Shown: one piece after another, positions 39,794-52,389 of the stretch
How the letters are laid out: each line of letters begins with the position of its first letter
Numbering within the stretch: the stretch's first letter is position 1
From: Sphingomonadales bacterium
GTDB taxonomy: Bacteria; Pseudomonadota; Alphaproteobacteria; Sphingomonadales; Sphingomonadaceae
Length of the DNA stretch: 64,000 nt
NCBI GenBank assembly: GCA_027491235.1
Contig: JAIXWO010000013.1
Coordinates: 170,960 to 234,959 of the forward strand
Direction of reading: 5' to 3'
Translations under genes and position numbers: made by a program
Notes under the pieces: model-generated
Database searches by the model: none
What the model saw: the letters and a program-made list of their open reading frames with translations, nothing else
What the model was told of the DNA's origin: nothing

Positions 39794-39826
39794 CCGCGCC
39801 GGGGAACAGGACGTCACCCGGCGCGG
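39794..39826 (-). terminator. Hairpin downstream of the lone PEP-CTERM gene
   Basis: CCGCGCCGGG (39794-39803) pairs with CCCGGCGCGG (39817-39826). On the minus strand it is followed by TTCTTTG, a weak T tract, about 30 bases after the stop at 39855. Confidence 0.6.
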
Positions 39827-39854
39827 CACAACCTGACAAAGGAGGGGAAGGTTG

Positions 39855-40463
39855 TCAGGCCGTAACGAAGTTCATCGCAAGGCGGCGACGGCGGATGGAG
39901 GCGCCAGCCAAACCGAAGCCGCCAAGCATCATCCCCCAGACGGCCGGTTCCGGAACGCCAAAGGGCACGCCAACCAACCCGATACTGTAAACTTGGCTGC
40001 CGCTGGCAACGCCCGCAGATTTCACAGTAATGGCGCTGAATCCGTCAATTGAGATGCCGCCCAAGATGGACTGGGCGGTCAACCCCCCGAAGTTGATGTT
40101 CGACAGGTCCTGGGTGGCCGCGCCGGTATAGGTGTAGCGCAGGTTGAACAGGTTTGGATCGTCTGTGAAGTCCGGGCTGCCAAGCATATCGTTGCTCAGC
40201 AACTCGGCAGCAGCGGACACATCGGCATAAGGCGAGAAAACAGAGCCCGCGACGTAACCGGCAAAGTCAAAAATGACGAGTGTGGCCCCCGTCTGGATCC
40301 CCTCATTATCGGAAAAATTGCCTTGATAGCTGAACAGATATCCGCCGATGACAGCCGCGGGCGGCGGTGCCATGAAGAGGACGACGGCGGAGGCAGGCGA
40401 GGCAATACCCGCGGCAGTGAGCGCGAGGGCAGAGAGCAATGCGGTGCGGAAAGAACGTTTCAT
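39855..40463 (-). CDS. PEP-CTERM sorting domain protein
   Basis: A 202-residue exported protein: signal peptide (ALALTAAGIASPASA), a beta-rich body without recognised domains, and a PEP-CTERM tail, PEPAVWGMMLGGFGLAGAS then RRRR. In other bacteria such tails are cut by exosortase, and the protein is exported or anchored. No exosortase gene lies in the window. Unlike the four tandem genes at 57-61 kb it is alone and its tail is less like theirs. Confidence 0.85.
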   Translation of the reverse strand: MKRSFRTALLSALALTAAGIASPASAVVLFMAPPPAAVIGGYLFSYQGNFSDNEGIQTGATLVIFDFAGYVAGSVFSPYADVSAAAELLSNDMLGSPDFTDDPNLFNLRYTYTGAATQDLSNINFGGLTAQSILGGISIDGFSAITVKSAGVASGSQVYSIGLVGVPFGVPEPAVWGMMLGGFGLAGASIRRRRLAMNFVTA

Positions 40464-40660
40464 CTCAGATACTCCAACGTGGCGACAAGGGCCAAAGCGT
40501 TGGAATGCCTTCTTGTTCCCCCAGATTGCTGCACTGCAAAATAGGTTAGCGACAGATGAAGGGACGCTTGCTTTTGAGGCAATTCACTGTCGCACTCATC
40601 CGCAAAACTGGGTAAGCCCCTTGGGGCTTCAAAAAGGGTCGGCAAAGCCGATGAGGGGGA

Positions 40661-40897
40661 ATGATGTCTGAGATGCAGTACACCCAAGCGTTGATCATCA
40701 TCCTGCTCGTTGCGCTGTTTGCGCTCATTTGCTGGTTGGCGATCTTGCTCCATGAACTGACCCGAACGGTGCGCGCCGCCGCCAATATGATGCAGGACAA
40801 GTTGACCGCGAATTATGAGGTCTTCCAGAGCCTGGCGTCAGAGATGCAAGACATCCGCACTGCCGCGCATAACCAGCGGGATAAAGATAAGCCTTAA
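40661..40897 (+). CDS. Small membrane protein, unknown function
   Basis: A 78-residue protein with one strong membrane helix (ALIIILLVALFALICWLAILL, residues about 9-29) and a polar, probably helical cytoplasmic tail (LTRTVRAAANMMQDKLTANYEVFQ). GAGGGGGA precedes the ATG at 40661. It resembles small regulatory membrane peptides in build only. It ends before a small hairpin (40934-40951) and the tRNA-Glu gene on the other strand. Confidence 0.65.
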   Translation: MMSEMQYTQALIIILLVALFALICWLAILLHELTRTVRAAANMMQDKLTANYEVFQSLASEMQDIRTAAHNQRDKDKP

Positions 40898-40929
40898 AAG
40901 CCGCCTCATGGGCTGGTCATCGCCCAATA

Positions 40930-40955
40930 AAAAAGCGCCCCGAAGAGCGCTTTTT
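40930..40955. terminator. Terminator between small membrane protein gene and tRNA-Glu
   Basis: AAAAAGCGC (40930-40938) pairs with GCGCTTTTT (40947-40955), loop of eight bases. With A and T runs on both sides it can act in both directions, ending the 40661 gene and the tRNA-Glu transcript. Confidence 0.75.
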
Positions 40956-40968
40956 ATCTCCATGAATT

Positions 40969-41043
40969 TGGTGACCCCTACGGGAATCGAACCCGTGTTT
41001 CAGCCGTGAAAGGGCCGCGTCCTAACCGCTAGACGAAGGGGCC
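40969..41043 (-). tRNA. tRNA-Glu (anticodon TTC)
   Basis: The minus strand folds as a tRNA with acceptor GGCCCCT, D arm TCTAGCGGTTAGGA, anticodon loop CTTTCAC (anticodon TTC), T arm GGGTTCGATTCCC, and an encoded CCA (40969-40971). Length is 75 bases with CCA. Confidence 0.96.
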
Positions 41044-41094
41044 ATCAGTGATGGAGCCGCGCCATTAGGGATTCGTTCGGCAGGCGTCAACACC

Positions 41095-42837
41095 TCAATC
41101 ACACCATGTGGCATCATCGATGTGGAGTTCTGCACTTGAGCGCCCGCCCCAGTCATCCACCTTGGCGCGCCCTGCCACCCAAAGGCGGCGTCCGCGCGCA
41201 CCATGCAGAATGGCCTGCCCCAGCTCAGTCTCTGCCTGACGGAAGGCAACGGTCTTTAAGGATCGGCCATCCTCCCCGGCCATGATCGCGCGGACATGAT
41301 CTTTGCCGACCACATCCGCTTTCACCACGCGCATCGGCCCTGCGGCGATCCGCGGCGCGGGCCAGCCCATGCCATAGGGGCCGGCTTCCTCCAACGCGTC
41401 TGCCAGAGCCGGCGTGACGCCGCCCGGCGCGACAACCGCATCAATCAAGAGCGCGCGGCTCTCGCTGGCCTTTGCAACATCGCTGGCAAGACGTTCATCA
41501 AGGAATTCGGCAAAGGCATCGACCTTGTCCTTGGCAACGGTCAGCCCGGCCGCCATCGCATGGCCGCCGCCCGCGACGAGCAAGCCCATATCTTTGGCTG
41601 CCAGCACCGCCGCCCCAAGATCCACGCCTGAAATCGACCGGCCGGAGCCCTTGCCCGTGCCATCTTCGTCTACGGCGATGACGATGGCGGGGCGGCCCAG
41701 CTTCTCTTTCAGGCGACCGGCAACGATGCCAATGACACCGGGGTGCCAGCCTTCACCGGACACGACAACGACCGCGCGGTTGCCTTGTGCGCCGGTCAAA
41801 GTATCCGCTTCTTCCTGCACCGAGGCCTCAATGGCGCGGCGTTCCGTGTTGAGCAGATCAAGTTCAGCCGCAATTTCCTGCGCCTCAACGGGATCTTCCG
41901 TGGTCAACAGCCGCACGCCAAGGTCCGACTTGCCGACGCGGCCACCCGCATTGATGCGCGGGCCAAGGGCGAAGCCCAGATCGGAACAGATCGGCGCGCG
42001 TGTCAGCCGTGAGGCCGTGATGAGCGCATCCAGCCCGACATTGCGGCGATTGGCCATCACCTTGATGCCCTGCGCCACGAACGCGCGATTCAGCCCGCGC
42101 AGCTGCGCCACGTCCGCCACTGTGCCCAGCGCCACAATATCGAGGAGCTCGAGCAGCTTTGGCTCCTCCCGCGCCGCAAACCAACCCCGCCCGCGCAGCA
42201 CGCGGACAAGGGCGGCAGCCAGCAGCCAGGCAACACCCACGGCGGCGAGATGTCCGTGCGCTGCACCTTCATTCTCATCCAACCGGTTCGGATTGACGAG
42301 CGCGTGCGCGATGGGAAGCGCAGCGGCGCATTTGTGATGGTCCACGACGATCACATCAAGGCCCGCCGCCTTTGCCATCTCCAGCGCTTCAAAGGCCTGC
42401 GCGCCACAGTCTACAGTGACGACCAAGGATGACCCGCTTGTCGCAAGGCCAACCAGTGCGTCCCCGGAAGGGCCGTACCCCTCCAACAGACGGTCCGGAA
42501 TGTAATAACCAGCCTCCAGCCCCAATTGGCGCAGCAGGCGGATGAGCAGCGCGGCAGACGTTGCGCCATCAACGTCATAGTCGCCGAAGATCGTAACGGT
42601 CTCGCCCGATGTCACCGCATCGGCCAGCCGTTCAGCCGCAGTGTCCATATCGCGGAAGATCGACGGATCCGGCATGAAAGCGCGGATCGTCGGGTTGCGA
42701 TACGCGTCGAGATCCTCAAACGGGCAACCGCGCGCGAGCAAAAGCTGCGTCACGAGATCATCCGCATCGCCCCCCGCCCCACGCCAGCGCCAGGCCTGTC
42801 CGGTGATCGATCGTTCAAAGACTGAAGGAAGTGTCAT
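41095..42837 (-). CDS. recJ: Single-strand-specific exonuclease RecJ
   Basis: A 580-residue 5'-3' exonuclease used in recombination and mismatch repair. DHH-family motifs are FGDYDVDGATSAALLIRLL, VTVDCGAQ, VVDHHKCA and LGFALGPRINAGGRVGKSDL; the DHHA1 part has VAGGGHAMAAGLTV. Full length. It lies 48 bases downstream of the PBP gene on the same strand; hom, glpX and recJ often travel together in this group. Confidence 0.95.
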   Translation of the reverse strand: MTLPSVFERSITGQAWRWRGAGGDADDLVTQLLLARGCPFEDLDAYRNPTIRAFMPDPSIFRDMDTAAERLADAVTSGETVTIFGDYDVDGATSAALLIRLLRQLGLEAGYYIPDRLLEGYGPSGDALVGLATSGSSLVVTVDCGAQAFEALEMAKAAGLDVIVVDHHKCAAALPIAHALVNPNRLDENEGAAHGHLAAVGVAWLLAAALVRVLRGRGWFAAREEPKLLELLDIVALGTVADVAQLRGLNRAFVAQGIKVMANRRNVGLDALITASRLTRAPICSDLGFALGPRINAGGRVGKSDLGVRLLTTEDPVEAQEIAAELDLLNTERRAIEASVQEEADTLTGAQGNRAVVVVSGEGWHPGVIGIVAGRLKEKLGRPAIVIAVDEDGTGKGSGRSISGVDLGAAVLAAKDMGLLVAGGGHAMAAGLTVAKDKVDAFAEFLDERLASDVAKASESRALLIDAVVAPGGVTPALADALEEAGPYGMGWPAPRIAAGPMRVVKADVVGKDHVRAIMAGEDGRSLKTVAFRQAETELGQAILHGARGRRLWVAGRAKVDDWGGRSSAELHIDDATWCD

Positions 42838-42885
42838 CGCACCAACGCATAGCCGGTTCGCTCGAAGGGCGGCAAGGGAAAGCCG

Positions 42886-44949
42886 CTAGCGGGGCGGCGG
42901 CGGTGGCTCGCTGGGGGCGGGATTGCTGGGCTGGACGGAAATGCCATCCTTGTTGATGTTCACATCAACGCTGACGCCGCCAATGTCTGTACTCAACCGG
43001 GCAGAGGGTTCTGCACCCAGATCAATATCAGCATCCGTCACGTCCAGCGGCGGCAGCGCTTCCATAATGTCATTGCCCAATGGAAGGTCCGGCAGCTCTT
43101 CAGCCTTGGGCGCCGCTTCGACGCGCGCGCCGGCCACGGCCTGCGACATAAAGTCGCGCCAGATGCGCGCGGGCAATCCACCGCCATGGATGCCGCGCAG
43201 AGGCTGGTTATCATCACGCCCGATCCAAACACCGACAACCAGATCCCCTGCAAAGCCAACGAACAGGGCATCGCGATTGTCCTGCGTAGTGCCCGTCTTG
43301 CCATAGGCCGCCACGGCCAGGTTCGCCGCACGCGCCGTGCCGCCGTTTATTGGGGCAGAGAGCAGGTCGAGCATTCCCTGATGCACCTTGCCGCCAAGGC
43401 TACGCTGGGGGCTCCACAGACGCGCGAGGATGCCCGGTGCGTCCTTGGGCAGGGCATGCGGGTCCACAGGATAGCTGTTGGCCGCAATCGCCGCATAGGC
43501 TGAGGTCAGTTCCAGCAGCGTGACGCCCGATGTGCCAAGGGCGAGGCTGGGGTCTGCCGCCAGCGGGCTGCGAATGCCAAGATCACGCGCGGCTTGCAGC
43601 ACCGCTTTGTCACCCAGTTTTTCATAAAGACGGACAGCCGCGACATTGCTCGATTTGGCAAAGGCCTGCTTGAGCGAAATTTCGCCACGATAGCTGCCAT
43701 TGGCGTTCTTGGGGCGATAGGCGCCTTGCGTAAATGGCGTGTCCGACACCGTCGTCTCCGGCGTCATCCCGGCGCGCATGGCCGCCAGATAGACGAACAG
43801 CTTGAAGGTCGATCCCGGCTGGCGTCGCGCCTGTGTGGCGCGGTTGAAGGGCGACTGCTTGTAACTCTTCCCACCAATCATCGCCACGACCTCGCCATTG
43901 GGCCGCATCGCGACGAGCGCGATCTGTGCCTCTCCTAGGGGCGCGCGGGCAACGACGTTGCGGGCAATGCGCTGCAACCGGGCATCGAGCGTCGTCTTAA
44001 TCTCGCCCTGTCCATATGCGTCTTCGGCCTGCGCGCGGGCCTGTGCGATCGCCCAATCCGCAAAGTAAGTGCCTGTCGGCGGGCCCGGCTCCGGCCGCAC
44101 GTCAAGCCGCGCGGGCGGAGCGGCCTTGGCTTCGGCCTCAGAGAGGAAGCCTGCAGCCGCCATCGCTTGCAAGACGCGCTCTGCCCGCGCCTGCGCACCT
44201 TTCAGGTTGCGTGTCGGGTTGAGGCGGCTGGGTGCCTGCACCATTCCGGCCAGCATCGCCGCCTGCGACAGCGTCAGCCGCTCCGGCCTGCGGTGGAAAA
44301 AGTGCAGAGACGCGGCGCGCAGGCCGTAAGCATTGTCGCCGAAATAGACGTTGGAGAGATAGCGCTCCAAAATCTCATCCTTGGTCAGCCATGTTTCCAG
44401 CCAGAAGGCGATCAGCATTTCGCGCGCCTTGCGGCTGAGGCTGCGCTCCGGCGTGAGGAAAGTGATCTTGGCGAGCTGCTGCGTGATTGTGCTGCCGCCC
44501 TGTGTGCCGCCTTCGCCCATATTGTTGACAAAGGCGCGGGCCACGCCGCGCGGATCAACGCCCCAGTGCGAATAAAAGCGCCTGTCTTCAATGGCGATGA
44601 AGGCTTGCTTCACATGGTCTGGCAAGTCTGCCGCTTTCACGGGCGCATCAATGTTGGCACCGTTGCGGGCAATGGGCTGCCCGTCGGACGCAAGCAACGT
44701 CAGTTCTGGCGGCGCAATGGGCTCCAGCGACTTGGACAAAGGGGCTGTGAAGGCCAGCCAAACGAACATCGCCAGAAAGAGGAGCAGCGCGGCCCATGCG
44801 GCGCGCTTGGCCCAAAGCATCCGTATGGGCCAGGGCGATGGTGCCTTCGATGCATCGGGGGCGAGCGTCGGCGCAGGCGCAGCCGCGCCAGCGTCCTTCT
44901 CCCCATCCCATGCTTCAAAGGGCGGCATGCCCGGTGTGCGTTCAGCCAT
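42886..44949 (-). CDS. Class A penicillin-binding protein (PBP1A type)
   Basis: A 687-residue bifunctional peptidoglycan synthase. A cytoplasmic Pro/Ala-rich start and one membrane helix (AAWAALLLFLAMFVWLAFTA) precede the GT51 transglycosylase domain (AIEDRRFYSHWGVDPRGVARA, GGSTITQQLAK). The transpeptidase domain follows with Ser in RQPGSTFKLFVYL, SSN in FAKSSNVAAVR and KTG in YGKTGTTQD. The C-terminal tail is Pro-rich. I chose the ATG at 44949; an upstream frame to 45033 has no support. Confidence 0.93.
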   Translation of the reverse strand: MAERTPGMPPFEAWDGEKDAGAAAPAPTLAPDASKAPSPWPIRMLWAKRAAWAALLLFLAMFVWLAFTAPLSKSLEPIAPPELTLLASDGQPIARNGANIDAPVKAADLPDHVKQAFIAIEDRRFYSHWGVDPRGVARAFVNNMGEGGTQGGSTITQQLAKITFLTPERSLSRKAREMLIAFWLETWLTKDEILERYLSNVYFGDNAYGLRAASLHFFHRRPERLTLSQAAMLAGMVQAPSRLNPTRNLKGAQARAERVLQAMAAAGFLSEAEAKAAPPARLDVRPEPGPPTGTYFADWAIAQARAQAEDAYGQGEIKTTLDARLQRIARNVVARAPLGEAQIALVAMRPNGEVVAMIGGKSYKQSPFNRATQARRQPGSTFKLFVYLAAMRAGMTPETTVSDTPFTQGAYRPKNANGSYRGEISLKQAFAKSSNVAAVRLYEKLGDKAVLQAARDLGIRSPLAADPSLALGTSGVTLLELTSAYAAIAANSYPVDPHALPKDAPGILARLWSPQRSLGGKVHQGMLDLLSAPINGGTARAANLAVAAYGKTGTTQDNRDALFVGFAGDLVVGVWIGRDDNQPLRGIHGGGLPARIWRDFMSQAVAGARVEAAPKAEELPDLPLGNDIMEALPPLDVTDADIDLGAEPSARLSTDIGGVSVDVNINKDGISVQPSNPAPSEPPPPPR

Positions 44950-45120
44950 GGGTTCCTGTATTATGCGAATAAGACGGCAAGTGCGAGAGGCGTTTCGACC
45001 AAGGTGGATGAAGCGTCGCTGGAGGCAAGCCAAGCAGCTTTTCCAGACAATCGCTGCGAAACGATCAGTCTAACGCACATCCCGTCTGGCCGACAAATGC
45101 CGGAGGGCCGTGCCGCAAGC

Positions 45121-46095
45121 TTAGCCGTTCTTGCGGTGCTCGCCCCGCACCCAACGGACCGTGCCGGAGCTTGCGCGCATCACGACGCTTTCGGTTGTCA
45201 TCTTGCCGCCGGGCAGGCGCTTCACGCCGTCCAGAAGCGACCCATCGGTGACGCCGGTCGCAGCAAAGATGCAGTCGCCCTTGGCCAGTTCCTTCAGGTC
45301 ATAGATGTAGTCGAGGTCCGTGATGCCCCATTTGCGCGCGCGGGCCCGTTCGTCATCATTGCGGAACAGGAGACGACCCTTGAACTGGCCGCCTACGCAG
45401 CGCAGCGCAGCCGCCGCCAGCACACCTTCGGGCGCGCCGCCCGAGCCCATGTACATGTCGATGGTGGTTTCAGGGTTGGTCACCGCGATCACGCCCGCGA
45501 CATCGCCATCGGGGATGAGCATGATGCCACAGCCAATGCCGCGCAGTTCCGCGATCAGCTTTTCATGGCGTGGACGATCCAGCACGCAGACGATGATTTC
45601 ATTGGGTTCGACACCCTTGGCCTTGGCAACCGCCTGCACATTCTCGGTCGCAGATTTGGCAAGATCGATAATGCCATCGGGATAGCCGGGGCCGACGGCC
45701 AGCTTGTCCATGTAAACATCCGGCGCGTTCAGCAGATTGCCTTCTTCGGCAACCGCCAGAACGGCCAGCGCATTGGGGCCAGCCTTGGCCGTGATGGTCG
45801 TGCCTTCCAGCGGATCGAGCGCGATGTCGATGCGCGGGCCGGTGCCAATGGCAGAGCCGACTTTTTCACCGATATAGAGCATCGGCGCTTCATCGCGTTC
45901 ACCTTCCCCGATGACGACCGTGCCATCCATGGCGAGTTCGTTCAGCGCTGCACGCATCGCTTCTACCGCTGCGGCGTCTGCGGCCTTTTCATCACCCCGA
46001 CCGATGAGCGTGGACGCATTGATGGCGGCCGCTTCGGTGACGCGCACCATTTCGAGAACGAGAACGCGATCAAGAACCTTGCTTGCCGATACCAT
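45121..46095 (-). CDS. glpX: Class II fructose-1,6-bisphosphatase
   Basis: A 324-residue GlpX-type phosphatase of gluconeogenesis. Motifs are LDRVLVLEMVRVTEAAA, VIGEGERDEAPMLYIGE, DIALDPLEGTTI and MGSGGAPEGVLAAAAL. Full length. It lies downstream of hom on the same strand, with a small plus-strand gene between them. Confidence 0.95.
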   Translation of the reverse strand: MVSASKVLDRVLVLEMVRVTEAAAINASTLIGRGDEKAADAAAVEAMRAALNELAMDGTVVIGEGERDEAPMLYIGEKVGSAIGTGPRIDIALDPLEGTTITAKAGPNALAVLAVAEEGNLLNAPDVYMDKLAVGPGYPDGIIDLAKSATENVQAVAKAKGVEPNEIIVCVLDRPRHEKLIAELRGIGCGIMLIPDGDVAGVIAVTNPETTIDMYMGSGGAPEGVLAAAALRCVGGQFKGRLLFRNDDERARARKWGITDLDYIYDLKELAKGDCIFAATGVTDGSLLDGVKRLPGGKMTTESVVMRASSGTVRWVRGEHRKNG

Positions 46096-46149
46096 TGGAC
46101 AATCACCCCAGGTTGAGTCAATTTGGGTTGCCCGTAGGACAGGACGTGT

Positions 46150-46548
46150 ATGATGTCGAGACGATGGAGCGTGTTTAATCTGGCCGTCATGCTGACGTCA
46201 TTCAGCGCCTCTGTCGGATATGCGACCACACCCGATGTGCTCCGCCCCTCCGCGCTCGAAATCTATCGGCAGAGAACAACGGTGGAGCCCCGCTGTCGGC
46301 AGGCTGCAGGCGACGAGATCGTCGTCTGCGGTCGTCGGGAGGCGGACCGCTATCGTGTTCCCCTCATCGAGCGCGACCCCGGCGATCCGCGCGGGGAAAC
46401 CCTGATGGGAGAGCGGGAGCGCATCCAGAACAAGACAACGCCCTGCCAGCAACGCGGCCCCTATCTGGTCGGCTGCGGCATGGTCGGCGTGACAGTCTCC
46501 ACGACCATTGGCCGCGATGGCATTCGCTATCGCCCCTTGGCCAAGTAA
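46150..46548 (+). CDS. Exported hypothetical protein with conserved Cys motif
   Basis: A 132-residue protein with an N-terminal signal sequence (VMLTSFSASVGYA). The mature part carries CRQAAGDEIVVCGRREADRY and later CQQRGPYLVGCG, four cysteines that could form two disulfides. I recall GDEIVVCGRR-type motifs as recurrent in sphingomonad secreted hypothetical proteins. It is encoded on the opposite strand in the gap between hom and glpX, eight bases from the hom stop. Function unknown. Confidence 0.72.
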   Translation: MMSRRWSVFNLAVMLTSFSASVGYATTPDVLRPSALEIYRQRTTVEPRCRQAAGDEIVVCGRREADRYRVPLIERDPGDPRGETLMGERERIQNKTTPCQQRGPYLVGCGMVGVTVSTTIGRDGIRYRPLAK

Positions 46549-46555
46549 GCGGCCC

Positions 46556-47845
46556 TTAGACCTCCAGGATCCGCATCACCATGGGTGCTGCCTGCAAGCT
46601 GCTTGATCCTTCGAGCAGGCCGAGCGCCTTCACCACATTGGCCTCGCGACATTCATGCGTGACGATGGCAACGACGGCGGCTCCTTCTGCCGTCACGCCG
46701 CGCTGGCTCAAGGATTCAATCGACACGTCGGCGTCGCGCATGGCGGCGGTGATTTCCGCCAGCACACCCGGCCGGTCGGCGACGATGAAGCGCAAATAGG
46801 TGCGGGCAAGGCTCTCGCCCGATGGCGCGCGGTCGGTGCGAGCGAGGCTGGCGACGGGCATCGCAAAAGCCGGGCCGGTTTCGCCGCGGGCAATGTCGAT
46901 CAGGTCGGCCACCACGGCAGACGCGGTCGGCCCCTCGCCGGCACCACGCCCTTGCAGGAAGAGGCGACCAACGAAATTGCCTTCCGCGACCACAGCGTTC
47001 AACGATCCCGTCACATGCGCCAGAGGATGCGCGAGTGGCACAAGGCAGGGCTGGACGCGTTGCAGCAGGCCATTGCCGGCCGACGCCATGCCCACGAGGC
47101 GAATACGGTGGCCGAGCGACTCCGCTTCCACAATGTCGGCGGCGATCACATGGCGGATGCCGCGAATGTCGACACCTTCAAAGTCGATGGCCGTGCCAAA
47201 GGCGAGGCTCGCAAGGATCGACAGCTTGTGCGCGGCATCGACGCCATCAATATCAAAGCTCGGATCGGCTTCAGCGTAGCCCAGCGCCTGTGCCTCAGCG
47301 AGCACCTCGGCAAAGTCGCGGCCTTCGCTTTCCATGGTGGAAAGGATGTAGTTGCACGTCCCGTTGAGGATGCCGAACACGCCGGAAATCTCGTTCGCCG
47401 CAGCGCCTTCCCGCAGGCCTTTGATCACGGGGATGCCGCCTGCGACCGCCGCTTCATACTTAAGGGCGACGCCTTTGCCTTCCGCCAGTCCGGCGAGCTC
47501 CAAGCCGTGATGCGCGATCATCGCCTTGTTGGCCGTCACGAACGCGCGGCCACCCGCAATGGTGTTGCGGGCAAGGACGAGCGCCGGGCCATCGGAGCCG
47601 CCAATGAGTTCCACGACAACATCGACATCCGGATGGCTGGCAAGCGAGGTCGTGTCATCGATCCATTGAAAGCCGGAGAGATCGACACCGCGGTCCCGGT
47701 TGCGGTCACGCGCAGAGATAGCGACGATCTCAATGGGGCGTCCGGCACGACGCTCGATAAGGCCGCGGTTCGCGTCGATCAGCTTGATCACGCCTGCGCC
47801 GACGGTTCCCAGACCGGCCAGTGCCACCCGCAACGCTTTTGCCAT
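46556..47845 (-). CDS. hom: Homoserine dehydrogenase
   Basis: A 429-residue enzyme that reduces aspartate semialdehyde to homoserine for threonine, methionine and isoleucine. NAD(P)-binding GLGTVGAGVIKLI lies at the N-terminus; the catalytic region has GILNGTCNYILSTM and EADPSFDIDGVDAAHKLSIL. A C-terminal ACT domain (residues about 350-429, VADRPGVLAEITAAM) points to feedback control by an amino acid. Confidence 0.96.
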   Translation of the reverse strand: MAKALRVALAGLGTVGAGVIKLIDANRGLIERRAGRPIEIVAISARDRNRDRGVDLSGFQWIDDTTSLASHPDVDVVVELIGGSDGPALVLARNTIAGGRAFVTANKAMIAHHGLELAGLAEGKGVALKYEAAVAGGIPVIKGLREGAAANEISGVFGILNGTCNYILSTMESEGRDFAEVLAEAQALGYAEADPSFDIDGVDAAHKLSILASLAFGTAIDFEGVDIRGIRHVIAADIVEAESLGHRIRLVGMASAGNGLLQRVQPCLVPLAHPLAHVTGSLNAVVAEGNFVGRLFLQGRGAGEGPTASAVVADLIDIARGETGPAFAMPVASLARTDRAPSGESLARTYLRFIVADRPGVLAEITAAMRDADVSIESLSQRGVTAEGAAVVAIVTHECREANVVKALGLLEGSSSLQAAPMVMRILEV

Positions 47846-48052
47846 GCCATATGCTCCAACAATCTTGACTGCGCTGCCTTTAGGGTCCGGCGTTGCGATT
47901 GGGAATTGCCAATTTCAGGTCCGCTTTCGCCCTGTTCACACATGCTGGTCGTGCTGTGCCAAGCTGGGACAGGGGCAAAATTGTAAGAGATTTGGTCGTT
48001 TAGCTGTGCATAGGCTGACCACCGACCCGCGTTGTTTTGAGTATCTGCTGTT

Positions 48053-49147
48053 ATGTTTGCCCGGCGCCTGCGCGCATTTCCTTCGATCAAGAAGAAGGCT
48101 CTTTCCTTCTGGTCGATCGTGGGGCTGGTGGCATTAACCATGTCTTTCGTTGGATTGCAGGCAGCTAACTTCACGCCCATTCCCGGGGTGCGCGGTCATG
48201 AACTCACCATCCCGCTGGATGAGCCGCTGCCCCTCTATGCGCCGCAGCCCAATGCGGCCGCTGCCGAATCGGTCGGTCTTGGCGATGACATCCCGATGCC
48301 GACACCCATCGACGCCGCCGGAAATGCCATTCCCGCACCCGCCGCGCCGCAACAAATGCCGGCCACGCCGTTCTCCATTCCGAGCCGATTTGATACCGGA
48401 CCAGCGGCGGCTCCCTATGTGTTCAAGGGCAAGACCGCGGCCGACACGCTGCGCGCCGCGATCTGCCTGACATCGGCGATCTATTATGAAGCGGCTTCCG
48501 AAAGCGATGATGGCCAGCGCGCGGTCGCGCAGGTCATCCTCAACCGCGTCCGCCATCCGGCCTGGCCGTCAACTGTCTGCGGTGTCATCTATCAGGGGTC
48601 CGACATGCCGGGCTGCCAGTTCAGCTATGCCTGCGACGGATCCATGGCGCGCGTGCCGAGCCGTGAAGGATGGGCGCGGGCCAGCCGCGTCGCCCGGGCC
48701 GCGCTCGCGGGCTATGTCCACGCGCCGGTTGGCTTGGCGACGTTCTACCATACGCCGGCGGTCAACCCGACGTGGAACCGGTCGCTCATCATTTCGGCCG
48801 TGATCGGCAATCACATCTTCTACCGCATGCCGGGGACGAGGGGTGCCGCAACGGCCTTTTATGAACGCTATGCCGGTGGAGAGCCCTATCCCGGCCCGCT
48901 GCCGCGCCGCACGCCTTGGCCGACGCCGGCTGCGCCTGGCGCGTCGCCTGTGCCAGTCCCGACAAATGTCGCTGCCATGCCGACAGCGCCTTACCCGACC
49001 TATCAAGCGGCACCACCCGTTGCGTCCACCTCCGCCGCACCGCCCTCCCGGCGCGTGGGTGAAGACAACCGCTATGTGAAAAATGCCCTGCCTGACAGCG
49101 ATGTGCTCCCGCAATATCGCAATTCGGGCCAGTGGATCGGGGACTAA
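48053..49147 (+). CDS. SleB-type cell wall hydrolase
   Basis: A 364-residue protein with an N-terminal membrane anchor (LSFWSIVGLVALTMSFVGL), a Pro/Ala-rich linker, a hydrolase_2 (SleB-like) domain and a Pro-rich C-terminal tail. The domain starts AICLTSAIYYEAASESDDGQR, whose Glu is the likely catalytic residue, and continues AVAQVILNRVRHPAWPSTVCGVIYQ and GCQFSYACDGS. It should cut peptidoglycan in the periplasm. The start at 48053 (ATG) is 205 bases from the divergent hom gene. Confidence 0.9.
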   Translation: MFARRLRAFPSIKKKALSFWSIVGLVALTMSFVGLQAANFTPIPGVRGHELTIPLDEPLPLYAPQPNAAAAESVGLGDDIPMPTPIDAAGNAIPAPAAPQQMPATPFSIPSRFDTGPAAAPYVFKGKTAADTLRAAICLTSAIYYEAASESDDGQRAVAQVILNRVRHPAWPSTVCGVIYQGSDMPGCQFSYACDGSMARVPSREGWARASRVARAALAGYVHAPVGLATFYHTPAVNPTWNRSLIISAVIGNHIFYRMPGTRGAATAFYERYAGGEPYPGPLPRRTPWPTPAAPGASPVPVPTNVAAMPTAPYPTYQAAPPVASTSAAPPSRRVGEDNRYVKNALPDSDVLPQYRNSGQWIGD

Positions 49148-49276
49148 TCCAAAGCACCGTCCCAAAGGACACGTTGCCAAAGCTTCCCTTGCCACCCAAC
49201 CGGTCGATCCCATATCGCCGGTGCAGCGATGATCGCTTGCCCGATTCTTTCCCCGTGCCGGGCACTTGCCTGAGTC

Positions 49277-49291
49277 GAACAAATATGGAAC
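49277..49291 (-). promoter_or_regulatory. SOS box (LexA site) at the uvrA start
   Basis: GAAC-N7-GAAC on the plus strand (GAAC at 49277-49280 and 49288-49291) equals GTTC-N7-GTTC on the other, the alphaproteobacterial LexA consensus. It ends ten bases before the uvrA ATG, overlapping the likely ribosome site. Confidence 0.85.
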
Positions 49292-49300
49292 AGATTGTCC

Positions 49301-52225
<2,925 letters not shown>

Positions 52226-52389
52226 ATTTTCGGCGAAATATTCCTTTTTTTTGGTTCATATTGTTTAAAGCGCCAGCCCTCCAGCACATCCAATCTGGTT
52301 GGGTAAGATTACGGAAGCCCCGAAAAACAAAGCATTTCTGCGCCTAAGTACTAACCGCAAACGTCGCGTTTACGCGGGTTTACGCGAAA

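Noticed and set aside
44167..46116. A 649-codon plus-strand frame opposite the PBP and glpX genes
   Set aside because: It runs across two well-supported genes and reads as low-complexity sequence without recognisable domains.
46655..47986. A 443-codon plus-strand frame opposite hom
   Set aside because: hom shows clear NAD-binding, catalytic and ACT motifs; the opposite frame has none.
52366..52387. Short direct repeat of GTTTACGCG upstream of ctrA
   Set aside because: Only two nine-base copies; too little to call a regulatory element, though it could be checked for conservation.
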